DNA from: an uncultured Verrucomicrobiota bacterium
GTDB lineage: Bacteria; Verrucomicrobiota; Kiritimatiellia; RFP12; UBA1067
Direction of reading: 5' to 3'
Length of the DNA: 19,995 bases
Assembly (NCBI GenBank): GCA_946628745.1
Contig: CAMOXA010000005.1
Span: 1-19,995 of the forward strand
Below are positions 1-6,895 of the stretch, piece by piece. A program made the translations under genes and the position numbers. The notes beneath the pieces are model-generated. The model had not been told where the DNA came from. It did no database searches and was given only the letters and a program-made list of their open reading frames with translations. Every line of letters begins with the position of its first letter. Positions within the stretch are counted from its first letter, which is position 1.

Positions 1-2679
1 GGTTTTCTTTGCGCATGTTTTCTGGCGCTCACGTATCTGGCGGTTCTCTGGGCGAACGCGTCGGCGTTCTGTCTCATAGGACGCAATCTCCTCAACGGTC
101 TTTTCAAAGTAGGGTGGCATTATTCTGTCGCCGGTTACGAAGTGTACATGGGCGAAATCGCCGTCACGCTCGGCGCACTCGGCGCGCTCGCGCTGCTGTG
201 CTTCGGCGGCAGACGACTCGCGATACGGTTGAACACGGTCCTGACGTTCGTTCTTTGCGCGGGAATCGCGGCAGGCCTTTTCGCCGTGCTTCGCGGCGGT
301 GAAGCGTCCGCCGATGCGTTCAAGCCGCTGTTCGCCGGGGGCGCGGGACGGGCGGCGCAGATTCTCGGGATTGTCGTTCTCGCCCCGTGGGCGTATGTCG
401 GCTTCGAGTCGATATCGCATTCCGCCGAAGAGTTCCGCTTCCCGAAGCGCTGGACGATATGGATAATCGTCGCGGCGCTTGCGGCGGGGGCCGCATGCTA
501 CATCGCGCTGACCGTAATAGCCGCATCGATCCAGCCCGAGGGCTGCCGCAACTGGAGCGAATACATCGCCCGCTTGGGCGAATACGGCGACGTGCGCGGG
601 CTGCCTGCATTCTATGCTGTAGAATCGGCGATGGGTCGCAAGGGGATCGTCATACTGTGCTTCGCCACATTCGCCGCGATTGTCACCGGTCTCGTCGGCA
701 ATCTGATCGCCTGCAGCCGTCTGTTCTACGCGATGTCGCGCGACAGGATATTGCCGCCCTGGTTCGGCGAAATTGCCAAGGACGGCAGCCCCCGCAATGC
801 AATGCTGTTCATCGTCGCCGTGTCCGCGTTCGTGCCGTTCGTCGGCCGCACCGCGATCGGCTGGATCGTCGACGTCACCACTATCGGGGCGTGCGTAGTC
901 TACGCCTACGTCTCGTTCTGCGCGCTTCGACAGGCGCGGCGGGAGCGCAACAGGGCGGTGATGGCGTGCGGCGCCGCCGGGCTCGCGGTGTCGACGGTCT
1001 TCACGGTGTATTTCATGGTGCCGAACCTGTGGTCGCTGAGCGCATTCGCGCCCGAGTCTTATCTCGTTTTCGCGGCGTGGAGCATAGTCGGGACGGTGTT
1101 CTTCCGCAAAATCGTCACGGGCGACAAGGCGCGGCGCTTCGGCGGCTCGACCGTCGCGTGGCTGTCGCTGCTGTTTCTCATTTTCTTCTCGTCCCATATG
1201 TGGGTGCGCCAGGCGACGCACCGCGTCACGGCGAACGTCGTGGCCGATTTCGGCGAATACTGCGAAGCATCGCTTGGCGAGGCGAAAGCCGAGGCGATCG
1301 GCGTGGACAAGTTCGTGGCCGACCATATGGACATGGTCAAGGACTCGCTGACTCGCTACAGTTTCGCGCAGATGACGCTCGTAATCATCGCGCTCGCCAT
1401 AATGTTCAACATATACTGGCATCTGCTCAGACGGGAAAAATGGGCCGATGCGGAAAGAATACGCGCCTATGCCAGCAACAAGGCCAAGAGCGTTTTTCTC
1501 TCCAGCATGAGCCACGACATCCGCACACCCATGAACGCCATCGTCGGCTACACCGCGCTCGCGCTGCGCGAAGGGACCGAGGCCGGAGAGATGAGGGCCT
1601 ACCTACGCAAGATAGGCACCGCGAGCGACCATCTTCTCGCGCTCATAAACGACATTCTGGAAATGAGCCGCATCGAGTCGGGACGCACCGAGCTTGAACT
1701 CGCCCCAGCGGATCTAGGTGCGCTCCTGGCCGGCATCCGCGACATGTTCGCGCCCCAGACTTCGTCCAAGGGGATCGACCTTGAACTCGACATTTCGCGC
1801 CTGAACCGCAGACACGTGCTCTGCGACCGCAACAGGCTCGACCGGATTCTCATCAATCTCGTAGGCAACGCCTGCAAGTTCACGCCAGCGGGCGGCACGA
1901 TTTCGATTTCGGCGGCGGAGCTCGACGGGGCGGAGCCCGGCCGGGGGCTTTACGAAATAAAAGTGAAGGATACCGGGATAGGCATGAGCGAATCGTTCGC
2001 CGCGCACGTGTTCGACGCTTTTTCGCGCGAGCGAAGCTCCACGGTGAGCGGAATCGAAGGCACGGGACTCGGCATGGCGATCGTCAAGAATCTCGTCGAA
2101 CTCATGGGCGGCACGATAGACGTCGAATCCGCGCCGGGGAAGGGGACGGCGTTTACAATCAAGGCAAGCTTCAGCCTCGCGGAAGAGCCCGCCGCCGAAA
2201 TGCCGCGCGACGCCCCCGGCGAGGCCGCCGGGCCGAACTTTGAAGGCATGAAGCTTCTGCTCGTCGACGACAACGAAATCAACCGCGAAATAGCCACCGC
2301 CATTCTCGAGGATGCGGGCTTCGAAGTCGATGTCGCCGAAAACGGCAGGATCGCCTTTGAAAAAGTCCGTGACGGCGGCTCCGGCCGCTACGGCGCTGTC
2401 GTGATGGACGTTCAGATGCCGGTCATGAACGGTTACGAGGCGACGCGGGCCATACGGGCACTCGGCATTCCTGGCGTCTCGGATGTGCCGATAATCGCGC
2501 TGTCGGCGAACGCCTTCGAATCAGACGTTAAAGACGCTCTCGAGGCAGGCATGGACGCTCATGTCGCCAAGCCTGTAAAAATCCCCGACTTGATGGCCAA
2601 ACTCTCGGCGGTGATGTCGCGGCGGACGGATGGCGCACCGGGGCAGGGCGGCGGAACCGGCAAAGGAAAGACTGTATGA
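1..2679 (+). CDS. APC-type permease fused to hybrid histidine kinase and receiver (5'-truncated)
   Basis: The reading frame is open from base 1, so the start lies upstream; 892 residues are visible (numbered from the first codon). Residues 1 to about 400 are a run of hydrophobic segments resembling the APC amino-acid permease superfamily, including a TM6-like stretch ending in FESISHSAEEF. A short extracytoplasmic stretch (about 401-453) and one more membrane segment (about 455-475) lead straight into a histidine kinase: H-box SHDIRTPMNAIVG with His505, N-box around Asn623, G1 motif DTGIGM at Asp657, then GTGLGMAI. A receiver domain follows (about 750-870) with DD near its start, phospho-acceptor Asp803 in MDVQMP and Lys857. 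Known transporter-kinase fusions such as CbrA use an SLC5 module, whereas this one looks APC-like. A role sensing or taking up an amino acid or amine is inferred. The stop overlaps the next gene's ATG (ATGA), so the two are translationally coupled. Whether the permease still transports cannot be judged without its N-terminus. Confidence 0.9.
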   Translation, partial: GFLCACFLALTYLAVLWANASAFCLIGRNLLNGLFKVGWHYSVAGYEVYMGEIAVTLGALGALALLCFGGRRLAIRLNTVLTFVLCAGIAAGLFAVLRGGEASADAFKPLFAGGAGRAAQILGIVVLAPWAYVGFESISHSAEEFRFPKRWTIWIIVAALAAGAACYIALTVIAASIQPEGCRNWSEYIARLGEYGDVRGLPAFYAVESAMGRKGIVILCFATFAAIVTGLVGNLIACSRLFYAMSRDRILPPWFGEIAKDGSPRNAMLFIVAVSAFVPFVGRTAIGWIVDVTTIGACVVYAYVSFCALRQARRERNRAVMACGAAGLAVSTVFTVYFMVPNLWSLSAFAPESYLVFAAWSIVGTVFFRKIVTGDKARRFGGSTVAWLSLLFLIFFSSHMWVRQATHRVTANVVADFGEYCEASLGEAKAEAIGVDKFVADHMDMVKDSLTRYSFAQMTLVIIALAIMFNIYWHLLRREKWADAERIRAYASNKAKSVFLSSMSHDIRTPMNAIVGYTALALREGTEAGEMRAYLRKIGTASDHLLALINDILEMSRIESGRTELELAPADLGALLAGIRDMFAPQTSSKGIDLELDISRLNRRHVLCDRNRLDRILINLVGNACKFTPAGGTISISAAELDGAEPGRGLYEIKVKDTGIGMSESFAAHVFDAFSRERSSTVSGIEGTGLGMAIVKNLVELMGGTIDVESAPGKGTAFTIKASFSLAEEPAAEMPRDAPGEAAGPNFEGMKLLLVDDNEINREIATAILEDAGFEVDVAENGRIAFEKVRDGGSGRYGAVVMDVQMPVMNGYEATRAIRALGIPGVSDVPIIALSANAFESDVKDALEAGMDAHVAKPVKIPDLMAKLSAVMSRRTDGAPGQGGGTGKGKTV

Positions 2680-3038
2680 CAAATCAATTATTGAAAACGC
2701 TTGCCGCAAAGGGTTGCGACATCGAAAAGATGCTCACCGAGACATTCATGGGAAAAGAAGATTTCTATGTAAGGATGCTTCGCAAGATGCCGGCCAACAC
2801 TGGCATCCAGCGTCTGAAAGAGGCTTTGTCGCAGAACGATCCCACCGGAGTCTTCAACGCTTCGCACGAACTGAAGGGCATGTACTCGACGCTTGGTCTG
2901 ACGCCGCTGTGCACTCTTTGCCGCGACATAGTCGAAACGTCGCGGGGCGGCAGTCTGGACGGCGTCGCCGGTAAAATCGCCGCAATGGACGCCATGCACA
3001 ACGAGTACGCCGCTCTCGTGCAGGAAGCGCTCCAGTAG
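2676..3038 (+). CDS. Free-standing Hpt phosphotransfer protein
   Basis: A 120-residue protein without membrane segments. The centre carries the Hpt signature: His64 in ASHELKG followed by MYSTLGL, the phosphorylatable histidine of the helical-bundle Hpt fold, and the length is that of a single Hpt domain. It would carry phosphate between receiver domains in the cytoplasm. Its start codon overlaps the stop of the upstream permease-kinase by the ATGA arrangement, and the next gene, which begins with a receiver, starts 18 nt after its stop. This points to a relay from the receiver of the upstream kinase, through His64, to a receiver of the downstream protein; the direction is inferred from gene order and domain types. 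Confidence 0.9.
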   Translation: MTNQLLKTLAAKGCDIEKMLTETFMGKEDFYVRMLRKMPANTGIQRLKEALSQNDPTGVFNASHELKGMYSTLGLTPLCTLCRDIVETSRGGSLDGVAGKIAAMDAMHNEYAALVQEALQ

Positions 3039-3056
3039 CTGAAAGGGGTTCAATCC

Positions 3057-4637
3057 ATGGACGGGGAAAAAGAATTCGCAGGATACAAGGTTCTTCTCGC
3101 AGAGGACGAGGAGACGACGCGGGAAGTCGTCGCGGAACTCGTCAAGGATCTCGGCGCGGCATGCGAGACCGTAAGCGACGGCCGCGCGCTTCTCGAACGG
3201 CTCGACTCGCCGGACGGCGAAAGTTTCGATCTCGTTCTCACCGACATCAACATGCCCGGCAAAACCGGCATCGAAGCGTGTTCTGAATTCCGCTCGTCGT
3301 CGCATCCGAAGGCGAAGAGCCTGCCGATACTCGGCATTTCGGCTGACACAGACAAGAGGCTCTTCGATGAAGCTATTTCGGCCGGGATGAACGGCATGAC
3401 GATGAAGCCCGTGTCGCGGGCGGCGCTCTACTCGCACTTCACGCTGACACTCAAGGACAACCGCGCCAACGCGGTGTTCTGCGAGCGCGTCCAGCAGGCG
3501 ATCGATGCGGCGAAGGCGAAGAGCTATTTCTTCTCGACCGTGAGCCACGACATACGCACGCCGCTTAACGCCATAATCGGTTTTTCGCAGATGCTGAAGA
3601 TGGGGTTCAGCACGCGCGAGGAGCAGGATCGGGCGCTCGACTCGATAATGCTTTGCGGCAAGACGCTTCTGCAGCTCATCAACGACATACTCGATATTTC
3701 AAAGCTGGAGTCCGGCGCGATCAAGATCGAACCGGTGCCGACCGACTGCGCGAAGCTACTCGGCGAGATTGTCGATTCTCTGAAGGCCGCGCACAACAAT
3801 CCGGAGGTTTCGCTGCGCATCGACGTCTCCGGACTGCCGGTTCTCGAGATCGACCCGTACCGCATCCGGCAGATTGCGTTCAACCTGTACGCCAACGCCA
3901 TAAAGTTCACCTCGCGCGGATTCGTCGAGTTGCGCGCGCGGTATTCGCCGGATTCCTCGGCCGGCGACGGCACGTTCACGCTGGAGGTCGAAGACACAGG
4001 AATCGGCATAAGCGAGGAAGACCAAAAGCGCATCGCTTCGCCGTATGTGCAAGTCGCCTCCAAGCTCGCCCGCAACGGCGGCACCGGCCTCGGCCTCTCG
4101 ATCTGCCACCAGCTCGCCAACGCCATGGGCGGCTCCATTGGACTGAAGTCCAAACTCGGCGAAGGCACGACGTTTACTGTGACTATACCACGCGTCAAGG
4201 CGGCGGGCGGCGAGATGCCGGCCCCGGCCGCAGTCGAGGCCGCCCAGCCCGAGCCGGTCAAGAGAGAGCTCTCTCGCGTCATGGTCGTCGACGACTCGAA
4301 GGTGAATATCTACGTGCTCAAAGCCATGCTTTCCAGACTCGGCGCGTTTGACATCGTGACGGCGATGGACGGCGCGGAGGCTTTCAAGAGACTCTCCGAT
4401 CCGGGCGCGGCGCCTGTCGACTTGGTCCTTACGGACATGTGGATGCCGAACATGAACGGCGAGGGCCTCGTGCGCGCGATTCGCGGCGAGCCCCGTCTCG
4501 CCGGCATCCCGGTGTATGCCGTAACCGCCGACGTGGAGATACAGAAGACGTTCAAGGCGATGGGCTTCAGCGACATTCTTCTCAAGCCCGTTACGCTGGA
4601 AATGCTCAAGCGCGTCATAGAGTCCTTTTCGGCCTGA
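3057..4637 (+). CDS. Soluble receiver-histidine kinase-receiver protein
   Basis: 526 residues with no predicted membrane segment and no PAS, GAF or HAMP domain that I recognise. Order: receiver 1 (about 10-130; phospho-acceptor Asp63 in TDINMPG, Lys117), HisKA (about 150-222; His164 in SHDIRTPLNAIIG), HATPase (about 262-380; Asn276 and Asn280 in the N-box, DTGIG at 313-317, GTGLGLSI at 342-349), a Pro/Ala-rich linker (385-402), and receiver 2 (about 406-525; Asp460 in TDMWMP, Lys510). All catalytic residues are present, so kinase activity is expected. With a receiver in front of the kinase core, its activity is probably set by phosphate arriving from the Hpt protein encoded just upstream rather than by a direct ligand. 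There is no output domain. A purine-rich stretch (AAAGGGG) sits about 9 nt before the ATG. It may be co-transcribed with the kinase gene that starts 30 nt downstream. Confidence 0.92.
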   Translation: MDGEKEFAGYKVLLAEDEETTREVVAELVKDLGAACETVSDGRALLERLDSPDGESFDLVLTDINMPGKTGIEACSEFRSSSHPKAKSLPILGISADTDKRLFDEAISAGMNGMTMKPVSRAALYSHFTLTLKDNRANAVFCERVQQAIDAAKAKSYFFSTVSHDIRTPLNAIIGFSQMLKMGFSTREEQDRALDSIMLCGKTLLQLINDILDISKLESGAIKIEPVPTDCAKLLGEIVDSLKAAHNNPEVSLRIDVSGLPVLEIDPYRIRQIAFNLYANAIKFTSRGFVELRARYSPDSSAGDGTFTLEVEDTGIGISEEDQKRIASPYVQVASKLARNGGTGLGLSICHQLANAMGGSIGLKSKLGEGTTFTVTIPRVKAAGGEMPAPAAVEAAQPEPVKRELSRVMVVDDSKVNIYVLKAMLSRLGAFDIVTAMDGAEAFKRLSDPGAAPVDLVLTDMWMPNMNGEGLVRAIRGEPRLAGIPVYAVTADVEIQKTFKAMGFSDILLKPVTLEMLKRVIESFSA

Positions 4638-4667
4638 CGCCGGTAGCCGCTCCGCCGCAGGTGCGCC

Positions 4668-6167
4668 ATGACGCGTGTCGAGAACGATCTTGAGAGAATG
4701 CTGTTGGAACGTCCGCCGGAGCGCGGCGCATTCGGACGGCTCAGGCTTGGCGCGATCATCGGCGGCTGGCGCATAGAGGCGTTCCTCGGCGCCGGGCGCT
4801 CCGCCGAGGTCTACCGTGTCATGAGCATCGGAATAGGCGGCGAAGGCGCGCTCAAGCTTTTGGTCGACGAGACGTGCGGACTCAAGGAGCGGTTCGAGCG
4901 TGAAATCGAAGTCTTGAGTTCGCTCGCCGTCGACGGGCTGCCCCGCTTCTTCGGCGCCGGCGTGGTCGGTGGACGTCCGTACTATGTCATGGAATATCTC
5001 CAGCCGCTTTTTCTGCCGCTCGACAGGGCCGAAGTAGTGCCGTTCATGTCGTCTCTCGCCAGAGCGGTCGGCGGACTGCATTCCGCCGGATACGTCCACC
5101 GCGACCTGAAGCCGGGCAACGTTTTGCGGCGGCGGACGGGCGAGCCTGTCCTGATCGACCTCGGGCTGGCCGCGCCGAGTCCGGGCGGCAAGGCTCCCGG
5201 CAGGTTTCGCGCACCGGGTCGTTTCGCTGTCGGCACACCCGACTTCGCGGCTCCGGAACAGCTCATAAAAGGGGAATACAGCGAGCGTAGCGACGTGTTC
5301 GCGCTTGGCAAAATGCTCAAGGCGTGTTGCGGCGCGAAAGTCCCGAAGCGGTTCCGGTTCGTGGTCGCCCGCGCGACGAGCGCGGACCCGGCCGACAGAT
5401 ACGAAAGCGCCGCGAAGTTTTCCGCCGCGCTTGCCGCGGCGTCGGCCGCGCCCCGGTACATGCTTGCCGCGGCGGTCGTGCTGGCGGCTGTCGCCGGCTT
5501 GTTCCTGTCGCAGATCCGGTGGCGCGGCGTTGTATACGGCGAACGGTCCGGCGCCAGGCCGCAGCAAGCCCAGCACGCCGGCGCACGGCAGCCGCCGCCG
5601 GACGATGCCGCCGAAACCGGAACCGCCAGGCTCGAAGCCAGGCCCGGAGAAGATGAAAAATCCTATTTCGACAGGTTGCTTGGCATGGCGAAAAGCGGCG
5701 ATCGCGCGGCGCAGACGAAAGTCGCCGAGGCGTACTTTCACGGTCGCGGCGTTCCGGAAAACAAGACCGAAGCGGTCAAGTGGTACACCCTCGCGGCCGC
5801 GGCGGGCGACATAGCCGCGCAAGCGTCGCTCGGCCTTTGCCTGTTCAGAGGGTGGGGGTGCGAAGAGGATTCGAAAGCCGCTGCTGCATGGTTCAGCTGC
5901 GCAGCCGAGCAGGGCAGTCTGGAAGCCATGAACGACATAGCTTTCTGTTACATGAACGGACGCGGCGTCGAGCGCGACGAGAAACGCGGTTTCGACTGGG
6001 CCATGCGTGCCGCCGAGCGCGGACACGCCACGTCCCAGACCATGGTCGCGGAATGCTATCTGGACGGCAGAGGCGTAGAACGCGACCGCGAGCGCGCCGA
6101 GGTATGGCTGCACCGTGCGGCCAGGCAGGGCAATGCGCGGGCCAGGATGCTTTTGCGGACCAGGTAG
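4668..6167 (+). CDS. Membrane-anchored Hanks-type Ser/Thr kinase with four Sel1 repeats
   Basis: 499 residues. The kinase domain spans about 30-255: glycine loop GAGRSAEVY (41-49), ATP-binding Lys63 in ALKLL, catalytic loop HRDLKPGN (144-151; Asp146, Asn151), metal-binding Asp164 in a DLG variant of the DFG motif, and APE at 195-197. The C-lobe is short, with little between SDVFALG and the closing RYESAAKF segment. A single membrane helix (about 264-281) follows, then a polar Pro/Ala-rich linker, then four Sel1 repeats of exactly 36 residues each (about 345-488), marked by GRGV and WF/WY/W positions. Topology by analogy with PknB-type receptor kinases puts the kinase inside and the Sel1 repeats in the periplasm, where they would bind a protein or wall component. 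The gene starts 30 nt after the receiver-kinase-receiver gene with no visible promoter, so it probably belongs to the same operon. Its substrates are unknown. Confidence 0.9.
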   Translation: MTRVENDLERMLLERPPERGAFGRLRLGAIIGGWRIEAFLGAGRSAEVYRVMSIGIGGEGALKLLVDETCGLKERFEREIEVLSSLAVDGLPRFFGAGVVGGRPYYVMEYLQPLFLPLDRAEVVPFMSSLARAVGGLHSAGYVHRDLKPGNVLRRRTGEPVLIDLGLAAPSPGGKAPGRFRAPGRFAVGTPDFAAPEQLIKGEYSERSDVFALGKMLKACCGAKVPKRFRFVVARATSADPADRYESAAKFSAALAAASAAPRYMLAAAVVLAAVAGLFLSQIRWRGVVYGERSGARPQQAQHAGARQPPPDDAAETGTARLEARPGEDEKSYFDRLLGMAKSGDRAAQTKVAEAYFHGRGVPENKTEAVKWYTLAAAAGDIAAQASLGLCLFRGWGCEEDSKAAAAWFSCAAEQGSLEAMNDIAFCYMNGRGVERDEKRGFDWAMRAAERGHATSQTMVAECYLDGRGVERDRERAEVWLHRAARQGNARARMLLRTR

Positions 6168-6175
6168 CGATCCTC

Positions 6176-6204
6176 TTGCGCGGCGCACCGGAATTTGGTA
6201 GAAT
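6176..6204 (+). promoter_or_regulatory. Promoter of the DUF1287 gene, predicted leaderless
   Basis: A TTGCGC -35 box (6176-6181), a 17-nt spacer ending in TTTGG, and a TAGAAT -10 box (6199-6204). Only 7 nt separate the -10 box from the ATG at 6212, so the transcript should begin at or within a base or two of the start codon, leaving no room for a ribosome binding site. Confidence 0.65.
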
Positions 6205-6211
6205 GCCAACC

Positions 6212-6787
6212 ATGCATAAGACAGGACTTTTTTTTGCTTCGTTGTTTTGCGCCGTTGCGGCGCATGCCGGCACCAACAATGTCGACATAGCCGTCGCGGC
6301 GCGCCGGCAGATCGGCGTCACCGTAAAGTACAACGCCGCCTACACGCCGATTCCCTATCCAAACGGCGACATATCACGCGAAAGCGGCGTATGCACGGAT
6401 GTCATCATCAGGGCGCTGCGCGACGCGCGCAAGTTCGACCTCCAGAAGCATGTCCACGAGGACATGCGCTTGCACTTTCGCGAATATCCGCGCGACTGGG
6501 GTCTCGACAAGCCGGACCGGAACATCGACCACCGACGCGTCCCTAATCTGAAGTGCTTTTTCACACGCAAAGGCTGGTCCCGTCCCGTCACGAAGAATCC
6601 GGCCGATTACGATCCCGGCGACATAGTGACCGTGACTTTGGGCCGGACGATACCGCACATCATGGTGGTCAGCGACCGCAAGTCGCCCGCCGGCCGGCCG
6701 ATGATCGTACACAATATCGGTTCGGGCGTGAAAGAAGAGGACGTGCTTTTCGCTTTTACGATAACCGGACACTTCAGAATGAAGTGA
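6212..6787 (+). CDS. Secreted DUF1287-family protein
   Basis: 191 residues from the ATG at 6212. A signal peptide is evident: basic start, hydrophobic core FFASLFCAVAAHA, likely cleavage after Ala19. The mature part matches the DUF1287 pattern, which I recall as belonging to the NlpC/P60 cysteine-peptidase clan: Cys61 in SGVCTDVIIRALRDA, then PDRNIDHRRVPN (101-112), a DPGDIV segment (134-139), His149 in IPHIMVVSD, and His167. Cys61 with His149 could be the catalytic pair, which would suit a periplasmic cell-wall or amide hydrolase; activity is inferred, as the family is largely uncharacterised. An in-frame ATG at 6203 lies inside the -10 box and is unlikely to be used. The gene has its own promoter and is followed by the 108-bp gap that carries the metY promoter, so it appears to be monocistronic. 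Confidence 0.85.
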   Translation: MHKTGLFFASLFCAVAAHAGTNNVDIAVAARRQIGVTVKYNAAYTPIPYPNGDISRESGVCTDVIIRALRDARKFDLQKHVHEDMRLHFREYPRDWGLDKPDRNIDHRRVPNLKCFFTRKGWSRPVTKNPADYDPGDIVTVTLGRTIPHIMVVSDRKSPAGRPMIVHNIGSGVKEEDVLFAFTITGHFRMK

Positions 6788-6798
6788 CGCGGGCGCGC

Positions 6799-6855
6799 CG
6801 CAATTGCGCAGGGTCTGAATGCTGCACGCAAAATGCGCCGTGTGCCATTTGCACA
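6799..6855. other. Intergenic inverted repeats upstream of metY
   Basis: The 108-bp gap between the DUF1287 gene and metY holds a perfect 10-bp palindrome, CGCAATTGCG, at 6799-6808 and an inverted repeat TGTGC-N5-GCACA at 6841-6855. The second directly abuts the predicted -35 box of metY, where a repressor could act. Neither has a T-tract, so they are not convincing terminators. Operator function is speculative. Confidence 0.3.
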
Positions 6856-6884
6856 TAGACGCACCCGCGGTATTTTGGTATAAT
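6856..6884 (+). promoter_or_regulatory. metY promoter with a very short leader
   Basis: A perfect TATAAT -10 box (6879-6884) with an extended TTTGG in front, and a weak -35 (TAGACG, 6856-6861) 17 nt upstream. The ATG of metY is 11 nt after the -10 box, predicting a leader of about 5 nt without a Shine-Dalgarno. This also rules out a SAM riboswitch or leader attenuator on this transcript. Confidence 0.75.
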
Positions 6885-6895
6885 ACACATCAACC

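Noticed and set aside
3756..6209. An 817-codon open frame on the - strand across the receiver-kinase and Ser/Thr kinase genes
   Set aside because: It lies opposite two genes with complete catalytic motifs. Its translation is rich in Arg, Ala and Gly without any domain, as expected of a shadow frame in GC-rich DNA.
5780..6211. An upstream extension of the DUF1287 frame into the Ser/Thr kinase gene
   Set aside because: The signal peptide begins at the ATG at 6212, just after a promoter, and the extension overlaps the Sel1 repeats of the kinase gene in another frame.
6788..6895. Possible intrinsic terminator or SAM riboswitch upstream of metY
   Set aside because: The inverted repeats have no following T-tract, and the promoter sits so close to the ATG that no structured leader can be transcribed with metY.
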